Source: Jaapia argillacea MUCL 33604 (Eukaryota; Basidiomycota; Agaricomycetes; Jaapiales; Jaapiaceae). From it: a stretch of 64,000 nt of DNA. Under the pieces are notes generated by a model. That model did not search any database, was not told where the DNA came from, and saw only the letters and a program-made list of their open reading frames with translations. Position 1 is the first letter of the stretch. Each line of letters starts with the position of its first letter. Of this stretch, positions 46,514 to 59,964 are shown in pieces. The position numbers and the translations under genes are program-made. The stretch is from contig KL197751.1 in the NCBI GenBank assembly GCA_000697665.1, forward strand, positions 9,002 through 73,001, read 5' to 3'.

Positions 46514-49500
46514 ATGATCCCAACTCGCTCAACAGGCTCAGCGGCTGCGCGAACTTTGCGAGTGGCCTCGGGTGTAAGCAGGCGACAACCGAACATCAAG
46601 CAAGCAGCACTTGGACCTGTGGCGAGATCCCACAAGGCTACTGCTCTAGCTAGTCGTGGGGGCTCGTTATCAAAGAGTACCAATCTCTATTCTACTTCTG
46701 TTTGCAGCACGAGGGCGTTTGCTACTGTAGCTGGGGAAGCAAGTGAGTTTCCTCCGTTCGAGGGTCTCCTGCGACAGTTCACCTTGTTCGATGTTAATAG
46801 CGACCTCTCGGAAACCCCACTTCGACAAGATCTTGATTGCGAACAGGTGAGTTGGCTTGGGTTGTATCCGTGTGGTGGCCATCATAACTTTCAATACTCC
46901 TCAGAGGCGAAATCGCGTGCCGGGTCATTCGTACGGCCAAGAAGTTGGGAATCAAGACCGTAGCGGTGTATAGCGATGTTGACGCCGATGCTTTGCATGT
47001 CCAAATGGTGCGTAGTCAATAAACCTGTTTGAAAATCCATTTACTCAAGGATTGGATTGGGTTTTAGGCCGATGAGGCCTATTGCATAGGGCCTGCTCCC
47101 TCGTCAGAGAGTTATGTGAGCATTCAAGAGCCCAACAGTATACATATGGACTGTTTTGACGTGTTTCTATGGCGGATAGCTACGGATGGACAAAATTATT
47201 GAAGTGTGTCGTTCCAGTGGAGCACAGGTATGTTTTTGATCGCCTTGAACTCCCCTTCCCCTCGTTGAAACCGTTGGAAAGGCTATACATCCAGGGTAAA
47301 GCGACTCGATTCTATCCAGTTGCAGGAATTTCAGGCTCACTCTGGGTTTAGCTACGGGTTCCTTAGCGAGAATGCGAAATTTGCGAAACGCTTGGCAGAG
47401 GAGGGTATCGTCTTCATTGGCCCTCCGGAATCTGCTATCACGAGTATGGGGTCGAAGAGGTCAGATTGTATTCTGATCTTGCCCACCCTGTGACTCACGA
47501 CATTCGTAGTGAATCCAAGAATATTATGCTCAGTTGGGTCACAACATCCCTTCACTGCTCCTCCATATCTCATGAAGTTTCTCCATTTAGAGGCTGGAGT
47601 TCCATGTGTTCCTGGCTATCACGGTGATAACCAGGATCCCAACTTTCTTTACGAAGAGTCAATAAAGATTGGTTAGTCCACATCCCCGGTTCAGCGCTGA
47701 TTGGAACTCAAATACACCTCCCCTTCACCTTTAGGTTTCCCAGTCCTGATCAAAGCTACCCACGGCGGAGGCGGGAAAGGGATGCGAATTGTTCACTCAT
47801 CCGAGCCCTCAGAATTTTTCGAAGCCCTCACTTCAGCCAAACGCGAGTCCATAAAATCCTTCGGTGACGATACAGTACTTGTAGAGAAGTATATCGTGCG
47901 ACCTAGACATATTGAGGTGCAAGTGTTTGCCGATGAGATGGGGGATGCTGTGAGTTTGTGGGAGAGAGATTGTTCGGTTCAGCGTAGGAACCAGAAGATT
48001 ATTGAGGAAGTGCGTCGAAGGATTTTGCCTTTGGATCGTGTACTGACTTGTGTTCTTAGGCGCCCGCTCCTGGATTATCTCCCGAGTTACGTGCGGATCT
48101 CAGTGCGAAAGCTATTGCTGCTGCCAAGGCTGTCAACTATGTCGGCGCAGGGACGGTAGAGTTCATATTCGATAATGACACCGAAAAGTTCTACTTTATG
48201 GAAATGTGGGTCTCCCTTTCATCTGGTGTTTTCGTAAGATCTCAATGTTGTTCTGGTCCCTAGGAACACTCGCTTGCAAGTTGAACATCCTGTCACGGAG
48301 ATGATCACTGGACTGGATCTTGTCGAGTGGCAGCTGGAGGTGAAACCCAACTCAATTCCTTATCCTTACCCATTGCTGATTGTCGTCTCGTACTGTGTTG
48401 TAGGTCGCGGCCGGAAACCCACTTCCTCTTCCACAATCGTCCATCCCACTGCAAGGCCACGCGTTCGAGGCACGTATCTACGCCGAGAACCCTCGCAATA
48501 ACTTCCTGCCTGACTCAGGTCCTCTCCTCTACCTTTCCACTCCAACCCCAACCCACATATTTGCGCCCACCATCTCTCCAACCTCCTCTGCCTCTGCTTC
48601 AGGATCAACCGCGGAATCTGCGCTCTATCCCGCGATTGACGCCGCCCCACGTATCGCTCCTTCTGTCCGACTCGAACAAGGGTTTACAGAGGGTTCTCAA
48701 ATTGGGGTTTTTTATGACCCAATGATTGCCAAGCTTGTGGTGCATGGTAAAGATCGTACCGAGGCGTTGCGGGTACTGAGGAAGGCGCTTGAAGAGTACA
48801 GAGTTGTCGGTGTTTCGACCAATGTGGAATTCTTGCGAACTCTGGCGAGTAATGATGCCTTCATCAGTGGAGAAGTAGAAACGGGATTCATTCCAGTGAG
48901 TCATCTGTTCACGACAAAAGGGCGTTCTCATCGCTAATTTCTGCCTTCTGTCATGCAGAAACATCACGACCAGTTGTTCCCTGTCCTACCTGAGCCGTCA
49001 GCAGAGCTATTCGCCCAGGCTGCCTTATTCGTGGTGTTGCGCGACTATTCTTCCACCAACTCTACAACATCTGTGTCTCCTTGGAGCACACTAGTCTCCC
49101 GGCGTTTCGGTGGGGACACCTACGAGCGCATCATCACCCTTCAGCAGGACGATGCCTCAGCCGAACTCGTTACAGTCCATATCAAGGCCAAGGCTGGAGT
49201 ATTTGACATCGAAGTCAGGACTCCTACCATCACCCAGTCGTTCTCTTCTATTCCCGCTCAGCTCACTTCTCCAACCGATCTGGCGACCACGATAGGAGCT
49301 CAGTTTCTACGCACGACCATCGTTTCTCAACGACCACCGCCCAACGTGCCTGCTTCGACTTCCCCAAATACCATGGAACGCCTCCACGTCTTCTCATCTG
49401 GGGGACACAAGATGACTTTCCTTCTTCCATCTCCTAACTGGCTCATCTCCCTCGGCGGAGACGTGTTGAATGCAGCGAAGGGTGCGCTCAAAGCGCCGAT

Positions 49501-49702
49501 GCCCAGTCTGGTCGTTGAAGTTCGCGTGAGTATCGGGGACAAGATTGAGAAAGGTCAGGCGGTGGTTGTGTTGGAGAGTATGAAGACAGAGACAGTGTTG
49601 AGGAGCAACGTAGCCGGAGTCGTGAAAGGGATTGGATGCAAGAAAGGAGAAATGGTCGAGGAGGGTCGAGAACTTGTGGATATTGAGGAGGAAGAGAGTT
49701 AG
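46514..49702 (+). CDS. MCCC1: Methylcrotonoyl-CoA carboxylase alpha (biotin) subunit
   Basis: Mitochondrial enzyme of leucine breakdown; the alpha subunit carries biotin and carboxylates it with ATP. An Arg/Ser-rich presequence ([20 protein letters not shown]) precedes [31 protein letters not shown], the ATP-grasp loop [42 protein letters not shown] and [20 protein letters not shown]. The C-terminal biotinyl domain has the acceptor lysine in VLESMKTE and ends DIEEEES at 49702. A Ser/Ala-rich insert ([14 protein letters not shown], 48580-48620) sits in the carboxylase C-terminal domain. About ten introns. The ESMKTE form of the biotin site and the length (about 730 aa) favour MCC over pyruvate or acetyl-CoA carboxylase. 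The beta subunit is not in this window. Confidence 0.92.
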
Positions 49703-49928
49703 ATGTGTTTTATATACAGAAGTGACTATGGTCGAACAAAAGTTCTTTTCTTTCTGTGTTATGTACTGGCGGATGGTACCCCAGCGTATCATCTCAGCGT
49801 TGGAGCGACCTCGCCCACCATAACACGATTTCTGTAGGAGGCAACCATCGGTCTGTGGTGACGAACGTCACAGTCACGAATTCAAACTCTTCTTAGCCTC
49901 TCATCTCACTTGTGCAGCAGATTTCAGT

Positions 49929-52232
49929 ATGCCGCAGGTCCCCAAACGTTCAAAGTACGTAGCCAGCCTAAACTATCACTCATTTCTGACCAATTGTTCG
50001 CCAGAAACATGTAAATGCAGCTCGTAACGGCAGTTTGGACAGTTTGGAGGCTTTGCTGGAATACCTGCGCGATCGCCCGCCGATTGATGCAGCTGTAGAC
50101 CTTGTCGCTCCCCTTTTGCACGCCTTAAACTCGACTCAGAAGCCGAGTTTGCGTGCGACAACACTCAATGTTCACATTCTGAATGTGGTCGACGCTGCGT
50201 TGTGTGGCATCTACCAGGTGCTGCTTCGGCGCCCTAGTAGTGACCGTATGTTCAGGCTCGTGCTCGACGGCTGGCCTGACCTTTGGTCGTGGCTCGAGTT
50301 TCTACTCGAACATTGTGTCCTCGACTCCACCATCTTTGGTGAGCAGGCGAAAGCTGCGGCTGCGACCTCTTTTGTGAACATCATCATGATGTTGTCATGG
50401 CACGAAGATTTTTGTGATCCCTTGATAGAGACCCCTGAGGTCCTCTCATCGGTTTTGTGTCTTTGGACGCGTCAGGCTAGAGAGAAGGACTTTTCCCTTG
50501 TGTCCCAGACTGGCGCTGTTCTACCTTCAGCCGCTAAGGCCTTGGAACCCTTTTCTTTCAGCGCTCCCACGCTTGAAAACATGCTACATCTTGTAGATGG
50601 AAGCTACGAGCAGTTATGTTCCATTGCCGTGGAGCACCTTCGCGTGTGTCTACTCCAAAAGCCTTTGGACATATCCAACGTCCTCGCAGATGTCAATGTT
50701 CTTCATTGGCTGATGCGCGAGCCCGAACTAGTATCGGTGGCCACTTTCCACCGTCGGTCAATTGCTTCAATTACCACTGCGCTCTTCGCCGTCGCCTCGC
50801 ATCCCTTGTCTCGCGATCCTGTCGAGCGAGACGCCGCTCAGGCCTGCATCATTAAATGTGCGAGTGCCATTGCATCCTGTGTGGAAATCTTAGATGGATA
50901 TGATCTGATCAAAGAGACTTTGAACGCTGGCTGTCTGCAAGCGATTCTCGCCAGCCAGAAATGGTTTTTTGCCGACCCCCTCCCATTGGACTACTGCGAT
51001 CCTCGCATTTTCCTCCTTTCTGATGTATTTCCGAAGTACCTCATATACCGCCCTCTCCTCATGGAGGCCGAAGCCTCCCTTGCGAGGATTGTTTCGACTG
51101 GATTGGCGAAACTCCTCAAGGAAGGTGACCCATTGCTAAAAGCTTGGCTTAAGCTGGAAAGAGTGATACACAGGAGAATATTGGTGCGATGGAAAACGGA
51201 GGGCGTTGAGGTTCTCTATCGTTGCCACAATGAATCGGTACGAGTCGAGAATCTTACCTCATATCTCCACCTACTCATTGAAGTGTAGTGCCAAACGCGT
51301 GGATCAAAAGTTACCTTTCTCAAGTGCAGCGGATGCCTGGAGGTTCAATATTGCACCAAGGAATGCCAAAGGCAAGACTGGAAAAAAGGCAATCATAAGG
51401 TGCTCTGTCAACGACTTCAGGAGAACCGATTATGTGCGGATTCTTGGGTTTCCAGTGGCGGTACCACACTAATTGATGTACAGCTGGACATTCTGCAAAA
51501 CTCTCGAGTCGTAACGCAAGATTCGCCGTAGCCGTCGCCCTGCAAGAATTCCGCGAGTGCCGAGATATAATTGTTCAGTTGAAAGAACCCTATCGGGACA
51601 CTCCCTATTCATCCTTGATGCTCAGATACGACCCCGTCGGCGATCCTGTGATCCCTTTCTTCACCGAGATAACCCAAGAGGCTTCGACGGATCCTTCCTG
51701 GCAAAAGCTCTTGCAGCTAGCGAAGGCAACCACCAATCGAGTCATTTGTCGTATATCATTGCCACACGGCGCGACTGTTATCTACCTCTTACGGGTCATC
51801 TCTACCGACTTTCTGGACTCTAATCCCACGACCATCGACGACATCCTTCGAGAAGACTACACCATCTGGTCTGGGGGTGAAGATCTCGACGAGAAAGGTT
51901 ACTGTCGTCTAGGCAAAGTGTACGGGGTTCCAAGGTCTGTGGCTCCTTCACTCTATAAAATTCACGATCTGGCACTTACATTCAAGCCGATTAGGTACTC
52001 GCAATGGGGCAAAAAGTCCACAGGAGCGACTACAGCAGTTTGGGATCCTGTAATCCTCAACAAGCTGGAGGTATTCGCCGAACCTCATCTCAGTGTGTCT
52101 TCCGATCAAATCAGCGGCGTGCCATATCATCGAAAACGAGAATTTCTTGATGGATGGGTCCGGCGAACAGGTGAAGGTGGTATGTGGGAAGTTAGGGAAG
52201 ATGATAAAACGAAGAACGAGATTCGTAAATGA
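49929..52232 (+). CDS. MYND-type zinc-finger protein
   Basis: ATG at 49929 (MPQVPKRS) splices to a long helical, HEAT/armadillo-like N-terminal region (about 430 residues, e.g. LDSLEALLEYLRDRPPID, PDLWSWLEFLLEHCVLDS). The MYND finger is split by an intron (about 51239-51288). It reads CHNESC ... FLKCSGC ... VQYCTKECQRQDW ... HKVLC, with all Cys/His ligands present. A further intron joins a C-terminal domain (FRECRDIIVQLKEPYRDTPY, IWSGGEDLDEKGYCRLGKVY), ending TKNEIRK at 52232. MYND fingers bind proline-rich peptides in other proteins. Large families of such proteins occur in agaricomycetes; their roles are mostly unknown. Convergent with the next gene, about 115 bp apart. Confidence 0.88.
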
Positions 52233-52347
52233 CGTTGGGTCTTTAGTTTGATAAGATACTCGACAGTGACGCAATCCCCACGACGGATATCCAAGCTTAT
52301 ACACCAGATTACATGCTCATACAACTTCTCTCCAATCCTTCCGCACT

Positions 52348-55080
52348 TCACACCTTCGGAACTGGGGGTATATCAACCTCATCTGGGTTGAGGTACCACG
52401 CACCTGGAGACCAAGTCCATTGAGCGACGGGACACAGATCAAAACACAAAAGTTGCGACTTACGATCACCAGTCAAATGTTTCTCGTTATACGTTTGACC
52501 ATCTCCAAGCCAATAAAATCTATTCTTGACTTTATCCAAGGGCTCCCAATTGAAATCTTCCCAACGAGGGGACGCAAGAGCCCTGACGGCTTGGAGACAC
52601 GAACCTCAACATCCCTTCCCATTAGACGCGACGAAAATATGGGATGGGGGAAAAGGACTAACCGGGCCATAAACCGACGATACGGCCTTCCTCTTTACCC
52701 ATCTTGTACCAAGAACGACACTTTTCGCTGTACACAGTCTATGAATCACTTCATTTAGCGGAACCGTGCACCGAAGGACAGAGACACCAACTTACCGTAG
52801 GGAAATAATGCTTCCCAGGCCAAACAAGTAACACAAATGAGCGAGATGAGCGACGACCAAAGATAAATATGACAAAGAACCCCGCACGCACCTCCAAATA
52901 CTGATCAAAATCATCCACAGCTTCCTTCTTAACCTCCACACTCTTATACCTCTCCCTCTGTAACTTCAACGTAGCAGCCACAGCATAATCCAATTGTCTC
53001 TCAATAAGAACTAAAAGTGAACCAGAACCGACACCGGAGTTGGGTCCTAAACTCTGGAAGAAATTTGGGAAACCGTCGACTGCTACAGTTAGGTATGTAC
53101 GTGGGTGTGGGGTGTATGCTTCGTGTAAGGAACGTCCGTTTCGGCCGATGAAGGTGAAGGGGTATTGGAAGGATGTGTCGTAACCTGCAAAAAGGTGTTT
53201 TTGAGTGTTGTGGTTGGGGTGGGGGAGGGGAGAGTGGGAAGAGACTGACCTGTGGCGCAAACGAGAACGTCGAGATCGTAATGTTTGCCATCGGCGGTTT
53301 CGATTCCGGTCTCTGTTACTTGTTGAATAGCATCCGTGACGAACTCGACCTAAGTAAAAAGACCCCGTTCAGCAAGCTAGCAAGCTGATGGGGCGGAGAT
53401 AGGGTATGGCTCCTTACATTATCCTCGCAGAGTGCTTCGAGGTACCCAGGTCCGGGAGTCAAACGCCGACACGCAACAGGGAAATCGGGTAGAACTAACT
53501 CGAACGATGAGTGTCAATTGAATCGAAGAGACAAGGTGGACATTTACTGTGATCCGCGATCCACGGTTTCTTTGCCAGTTTCTTCAACATAGATTCCTTA
53601 AACGCCGCCCTCGCTTCCTCTTGCATCTCACTTCCTCGAAGTGTCGCTGCATGAACTGACTACAAATAAGTCGAACACCAGTGAGTGGGTAGATTTGAAA
53701 TCAGGGAAGGGAGGGGAGGGGGGACGGGGGAGGGGGGGGGACATACGTTCAAGTCAGATTCGAGCTCATGTCTGAATTCCTTGTAGAAAGTAGGATCTTT
53801 GAAAGTCGCTTTATTTTCTTCATTGAATTCGACTGTGCGACGCAAGATTTATCGGTGGGTGTCAAGGGAGGTAAAACGACACACGCACAATTCTGAGCGT
53901 CTGGATTGCGTGCTAAAAGTTCTGCCATCTTGGCACCAGAGAACGGGGTCGATAACCATGTTTTCCCTCTGACGAAATTGACTACTTGTTTGACTTTGGG
54001 CTGGAGAGCTGGTACGATCTGGATCGCTGAAGATCCCTTTAAAAGCGGTCAGCACTTCCAAACGCCTCCCACACCAAACAAACGACCAACGAAAAAAGAA
54101 GAAGAGACACTTACAACTCCAATAACACCAACCTTCTTCTCCCCCCAATCCCTAACACCCTCCTCCCACGCACCCTCACTAACATCCCACTGAGCACTAT
54201 GCAACAACCTCCCCCCAAACTTCTCCAACCCCTCAATCTCAGGCCACTTCCACCGACTCAACGTCCCAAAACTAGCAAAAAGCACATCCGCTTCGTCTTC
54301 TATCTCCTCGAACCCACCTCCAGGTAGGGGTTTAGTGAGGATGCGAAGACGAAGGTGCCAGCGGGAGGTGGGTTCGTCCCAGGCGGCGTGGATGAGTTCA
54401 TGTGAGAGTTTGAGGTATTTGTGGACTTTGTATTTGGTGGCTACGTTTTCGAGGTAGGCGCGGATCTCGGGGCCTGGGGCGTAGAATGCTGACCAGTCGG
54501 TCTGGGGGAGGGATTGTGGGTTGGGTTAGATGGGGTTTAGAGGAAGAGGTGGGGGAGGGAGGGAGGTGCTCACGTTCTCTTCGAATGTGTATTGGTACTG
54601 CAGATCGGGATTAGTGTGGGGGCTTGGAAATTGGAGATGGGAAACGTACGCAATGGGCTGGGATGTCGCAGGCTAGGCCCTACACAGACGACAATCCTGT
54701 CAGTGACTGGTCGATAGATCATATCCGAAAAGTGAGGGGCTTACGGGGTATTTGTTAGAATACCAAGTTCCACCAACGCCTGCATTCTTATCATAAATCG
54801 TCAACTCAAGGTTCGGAACCCGTTGAGGAAACCTATTCCCCATTCAGTCGAGCGTTGGATGAGGTGATGCATAGAGAGAGACCTACCGAATGCCAGCTGC
54901 AATCCCACTAAACCCAGCACCGATAACGACGACTTTCATAGGCCGGTACTCATCAATTGAGAAGTCGCCCAGTTTGAAATCATCCTTGACAACTCCATTG
55001 ACTCCATTCACCAGCTCAGGCTTGGGAATAGCCGGCTCAGGATCTGCGACGCTCAGAGTATGCAAAACGCCTCCAGACAT
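52348..55080 (-). CDS. FAD-dependent (Baeyer-Villiger-type) monooxygenase
   Basis: ATG at 55080 (MSGGVLHTLSVADPEPA). The FAD-binding loop VVVIGAGFSGIAAGIR is followed by VGGTWYSNKYPGLACDIPAH, typical of type I Baeyer-Villiger and related flavin monooxygenases. The fingerprint F-x-G-x3-H-x3-W-[DP] is present as FGGRLLHSAQWD. The NADPH loop is GVIGVGSSAIQIVP. Later motifs are DVLVCATGYDTSFQYPF and FFQSLGPNSGVGSGSLLVLI. The protein ends NPDEVDIPPVPKV at 52348. About 11 introns; one near 53720-53740 holds a long G run. The enzyme inserts one oxygen atom into ketones or other substrates using NADPH and O2; the substrate is unknown. No secondary-metabolite backbone gene is nearby. Confidence 0.9.
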
Positions 55081-55694
55081 GGTTGGAGAGTCTGGGGGTG
55101 TTATCGGAGGGGGAATTGGACTGCGTGGAAGCTGGGACCTTGGGTTAATAACATGGGCAGGATATATAGTTATCGAAGCAAGCCTGGGGAGGGGCTCATC
55201 TGACCCAAATGCAAGTCAATCAGGGATGAAAGGCCGGATAAAGTGTTTAGGAGGTGAGGGCCGTTTTCGATTTAGCGGGGAGAGTTTCCATAACTGGGCT
55301 CGGGTTTCACAGACGATTCATCGGAGAGGTGAGGGATTTGTCAGGAGTTTATGGATGGTTTGCGTTTTGGACTGCTGGTGATGGTAAGGACTGTGGTTGT
55401 CGGGTAACTGGGGCAGGCTCGTGATGTGTTTTGGTATAACGAATGTTCGATCGCGAGCAATCTTAAACTGTCATTCTAGGTTATACTGTTCTCCCTCTTG
55501 CGATGGTGTTCGAGTATCGACTCCTTGTGCTCAGTCTCCAAACCATTCATGCTGAATGATTGATGCCTGGCAGAGGCGCGAGCTGAGTGGCAGGATGGCA
55601 TTGGAGGTGACGACAGGTGACGGGAAGTAACGCACGAGTCACACTAGGTAACAGTCGAGTCACACACATTTGCAGAGTCAACCAAGGACGACCG
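55081..55694. other. Divergent promoter between monooxygenase and DUS2
   Basis: Head-to-head spacer of about 610 bp. No supported gene. A plus-strand frame (54890-55381) is mostly a shadow of the monooxygenase first exon. Repeats of GTAACTGGG/GTGACGGG type are seen near 55400-55640 but none is clearly regulatory. Confidence 0.4.
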
Positions 55695-57281
55695 ATGCTC
55701 CAGCGCTTGTCCACCTCCCTCTCCAAACAAATCATGACCCGACGCCCCTACTCTCCCTCGCCATCCTCCCCTCGTCCCTCCAAGAAACCACGGATCGACC
55801 ACCTCACCTCCGACGACTTCAAAGATGGTGTAATGCTCGCTCCAATGGTCCGCTCAGGCGTCTGTACGTCAGCCCACCCTCTTCACCCCTAATTCACCAT
55901 CATTAACACGCTCAGAAGTACCCACACGTCTCTTTGCTTTAAAACACGGTGCAAAACTCGTATGGGCACCTGAGATTGTAGATAAAGCAATCTTACATTC
56001 TGAACGAGTGGTCGATCGTGAGTCATCCTCCCCTCACCCATCCCTTCATCCTAATTCGTGTTTGTTTGGTTGGTTGTGGAAAGCGATAACGGGTGTAATC
56101 TCATACAACGGCAAAAGTCGAGCAATGTTCACAACCCACCCCCTCGAAAAACCCTACCTAATCTACCAAATCGGTTCATCCGATCCCAGTCTCGCAGTCC
56201 AAGCAGCAAAGATGGTACTTCAAGACGTATCAGGCATAGACCTCAACTGCGGCTGCCCCAAACCTTTCTCAACTCACTCCGGAATGGGAGCAGCCCTACT
56301 ATCCACACCCGACCTCCTCTGCTCAATCCTCACAGCCCTCCGCACAGAACTCCCACCACATATAACAGTCTCCGCAAAAATCAGGTTGTTACCCAACCAA
56401 GAAGACACCTTGAAGCTGGTTGAGAAGATCGTGAATACTGGTATTAGTGCTTTGACCGTACATTGTCGGACGAGGAATCAGAGGATGAAGGAGAGAGCCG
56501 TTATTGAGAGGTTGAAGGAGATCGTTGAGTTTGTGGAAGGGATGGGGAAAGGGATCGCGGTTATTGCGAATGGAGATTGTCTCTCGTGGGAGGACGCCAA
56601 GAGAGTACGAGCTATCACAGGTCAGGGTTGTCCTAGATCTCATTCTTGGATTTCTCGCTTAACGTTCCATGTGATCCCCAGGTGCCCATTCCGTCATGAT
56701 CGCCACAGCAGCAGAATCAAACCCAACATGTTTCTCACCCACCCCTCTCGTCGATATCGAAAAGACCCTAATCCCACCCTACGTCCAAATGGTATTCCAT
56801 CATCTCAATCCCTACCTAACCAAAACTGATTTTCTTTTCTAAATAGTGCAAATACCTAGGGAATTTTTGGGCCAACACCAAATGGTCCATCATACAATTC
56901 AGAGGTTCCCTCTCAACGCTCAAAAGAACCGAATGTATAGCCATCAAAGATTCATTGGCTAAAGCAAAAAGTTATGACGACATGAACGAATTCGTCGGAG
57001 GACAATGGGATGGCGAACAAGTCTTTCAGGAGATCGTAGAGGTTATACAAGCGAGGGAGAATACTCCCCTTTCTCTTGCGGTTAATGTGGATGAAGCGAA
57101 CGAGAATCGGGATGAGAGTGTACCGTTGGTGACACCCCCAGCTACGCAGAACCCGGAGCCTCCTGGTTTATGGGCTCCTCTCGCTCCTGCCAACGCGCTT
57201 AGAGCTCCTGTACCTGCTATGATTTCAAGACAGGACGTCGTATCGCCCACTCCAGGTGACGTTGTACCACTCCCATCGTAG
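55695..57281 (+). CDS. DUS2: tRNA-dihydrouridine(20) synthase Dus2
   Basis: Flavin enzyme that reduces uridine 20 in the D-loop of cytosolic tRNAs. After a short N-terminus come GVMLAPMVRSG, VPTRLFALKHGAKLVWAPE, VISYNGKSRAMFTTHP, LIYQIGSSDPSLAVQAAKMV and the catalytic-cysteine segment DLNCGCPKPFSTHSGMGAAL. VSAKIRLLP, GISALTVHCRTRNQRMKERA and VIANGDCLS follow. The KIRLLP and HCRTR forms and STHSGMGAALL are Dus2-like rather than Dus1, 3 or 4. After two introns the tail (WSIIQFRGSL, NEFVGGQWDGEQVFQ) ends at TAG 57279-57281. The start could be 55695 (MLQRLSTSLSKQ) or 55734 (MTRRPYSP). No double-stranded-RNA-binding domain is visible, as in other fungal Dus2. Confidence 0.88.
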
Positions 57282-57362
57282 TTACCTCGTAGATTCTATC
57301 TTGTATCTTGATATCTACTCCACCTCCAATATTGACCTTGGATGATCGTAAACGACCCAACC

Positions 57363-59597
57363 CTACCCAATCCGACCACTCCAAGGCGTAGGACTCTCCC
57401 CAACCCCCTCAAGCCGCTCACTCAACCCAACAGTATCCTCCAACAAATCCTGTCCCAACATCCTCAACTGCTGTGACCCAGCAGGCGGTCTCCTCTCAGC
57501 AGGTCGAACACCAAACACAGTTTCCTCTTCAGGCCCCTCAGCTTCAAGTCCTCCATGAACGACATCATCGTCATCGTCGTCGAAGGAATCATCAAACCCA
57601 TCATCCTCGCCAGCTCCTGCACGCGCGAATGGGTGTATAAGGCCTCCAACGCCTTCTCCTTCGGAACCGCTGAGGGAATCACTGGAATGGTTGGAAGATC
57701 CGAACGAGTCGTCGTCGTCGAATGATTCTGAGCCAGGTCGGCGTTGGGAAGCCATTATGAACGCTGCAGAGGGGTTGGCGGTATTATGAAACTCTTCATT
57801 GTCGAGAGAATCGAGAGAATCTTGTTCCTGTTCCTGTTCCAACGAGTCTTCTTCCTCTTCAGGATAACGACCAGGTGTGACGGTTTGGTCGTCAACTGCG
57901 AATGGGTACGTTCCAGGATTAGGTTCAGGTGTATGTATCGCTTCTGTCCCACTTGGCAGAAGAGATGCAGGTGAGACGTTATTATGAGAGGTGGCGATGG
58001 AATCTTGTCCAGTCTCATAACCTTGTATAGTCAACCCAACCCTCCTCATCAAACTATCCAAACTAGCATCCCAATTACTCTCACTCCGATCCGACTCTCC
58101 ACCACTCACCGCTCTCGTATACCTCGAGATACTAGGTGGGGTGGGTAGGGTGCTCATACTGGAATTTGACGTGAAGGCGATTTCACCGCCTCCTCGTCTG
58201 CCGAGGTCGCCAATGAGATCTTGGCCGATTCGATGTGCGGCTTCTTTTTTGGGTGTTTTGCCTAGGGAAGGGACGAGGCCTAGTTCTTTCATTGAGCGGG
58301 GAGGGGCGGGGAGTGCGATGGTTTTCATTGGGGACATGCCGGGTGGGTACCAATCGTCATCGTCTTCGTCATCTTCTTCGAGGGTTAGGTTTGTAAATGA
58401 TGAGTGGGTGTTTGGAGCTGAGTTGGATTGGTCGTTCGTGGATGGTTGGTGACGAGTGTTTTCGGTTTTCCGACGTCGAGGTGTAGAGAGAGGTGTGTGA
58501 CTTAGGTCTACGAGACCATCCCAACTTTCTGGTTTGGAGTTTGGAGGGATGAAGGGGTTCATTGCTTTTGGAGTGGTTGGTTTGCGACGGAGTTTTAGGG
58601 GGGATACCATCTCTGATAACGGGCCTCCTGCCGAACTGCCAGATTGTTGTTTTGTGACGAGCTGTTGGCGGAGGAGGTTCTGGAGGAGTGGTTGAGAAAC
58701 GTCTTTCGATTTTCCTTTGCCTTTATCTCGAGGTTGGGTGGTCGGTTGGTCGGTTGATGTCGAAGGAAGTTGTGAAGGTGTTGGATCGTGGATGTCAAGA
58801 CCGTCGTCTAATGACAGACTCTGGATTTGTCTGTCTAGACGATGGAGGGGAGATTCGAGGGATGATGCCCAAGGAGTCTCGTCAGAGGCGTGGCTGGCGA
58901 AACTCTCGTTTTGGGAGGCCCGATGACGAGATATGGTGGCTGGGGTGGAGGAAATGGCGCCTTGTCCAGGCATGAATGAACTTTCGGATGGCGTTTCGTT
59001 TGGATCGAAGCCTTGACGGGCGGTTATGTCTGCTTCCGATTCTGTGAAGATACTTTCTTGATGGGACTCTTCGCTGTCTTCGTCGTCGTGGATTGACGGG
59101 GCTGGTTGCTCGTGGAACGCGGATAGATCGTCATAAATTGGTAGACGGACTCGAGCGGCCTTCTCGAAAAAGTTCACCCAGAGCTGAAAGAAACATTGAA
59201 TTGGGATTATTGTTCTTTGGTGTGAAGAAACTTACCTTGGCTGCATCGCGAACGGGTTCCGTCCCAACAGCATACTTTTTGAAGGCTGGAAGCATCCTCG
59301 TAGCCAAAAGGTGATTCACTTTAGCCACATTCGCGTCAATATTCTGCTCGAAAGTCATTCAGCACTAAGCCAGATTCATTGAGAGATACGTACTTGGAGC
59401 TTTACGGTGATGAGTTGTTCGATGTAATCGATCTGGTCGTTGATGGGTGCAGTCTTGTCGAGTCCTGGTACCATGATGGAGTTGGGATCGGCACTGGGGC
59501 GAAATCGGGGAGGATTGGGATCAATTGGTTTGCGATCATCCGAGCAGGGAAGAAGGGGCTGGCGAGGCTGGCGCGGTTCGTCTGGAGGAGGCCACAT
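57363..59597 (-). CDS. ASK1: DASH/Dam1 complex subunit Ask1
   Basis: Outer-kinetochore ring subunit that couples chromosomes to microtubules; the complex is fungal. ATG at 59597 (MWPPPDEPRQ), or a later one at MVPGLDKT. The conserved N-terminal helices are spliced from three exons: NDQIDYIEQLITVKLQ, NIDANVAKVNHLLATRMLP, and FFEKAARVRLPIYDD. A long acidic Ser/Thr-rich disordered region follows (59177-57363, about 600 residues). It holds many SP/TP sites (e.g. WYPPGMSPMKTIALP, TPTPSQLP-like), and in yeast Ask1 such sites are Cdk1 targets. RRVGLTIQGYETGQ is a second conserved patch near 58040. The end (GESPTPWSGRIG) is only 80 bp from the DUS2 stop (convergent). Longer than yeast Ask1 because of the disordered part. 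Confidence 0.87.
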
Positions 59598-59956
59598 TGG
59601 CGATGCGGCTGGTGGTGAGTGTTGATAACGATGAATGCGGAAGCTTGACGGTCAGTAGTGATAGTTTCGGTCTGTGGATAGCCTTTTTGTATGTTCTTAC
59701 CTTTATGAAACTAGATGCACGAGCCAGAGGTAGCGATATCGCGCTAGTGTTGCCGTTCAATGGATGCTTGCTGATGCGAAGGGTACAATTGAACACGATA
59801 GTTTTAAGTATTGACAGGCAGCCTGAGTGATATAGCAATCAGCCCGATCGTTTCTTTTCCGCCAGTAACACAGGATTTAGTGACAGAAGTGCTAGCCAGG
59901 ACTGAGGAGTGCGAACAACTAGTGCAAGGTGCAAGCAAACGGTGTATAAGTTCGTC
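59598..59956. other. Intergenic upstream of Ask1
   Basis: Promoter side of the minus-strand Ask1 gene. No coding support; no clear motif. It ends at the 8-bp target duplication of the hAT-like element. Confidence 0.4.
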
Positions 59957-59964
59957 GCTACGGC
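59957..59964. repeat. Target-site duplication, left
   Basis: GCTACGGC, identical to 60353-60360, immediately outside the TAGTGTTGGGG terminus of the hAT-like element. Confidence 0.9.

Noticed and set aside
54890-55381. 163-codon plus-strand frame at the start of the monooxygenase
   Set aside because: Antisense to the FAD-loop exon and its promoter; no motif.
57744-58975. Several plus-strand frames opposite Ask1
   Set aside because: Shadows of the long acidic disordered region of Ask1, which has the better codon pattern.
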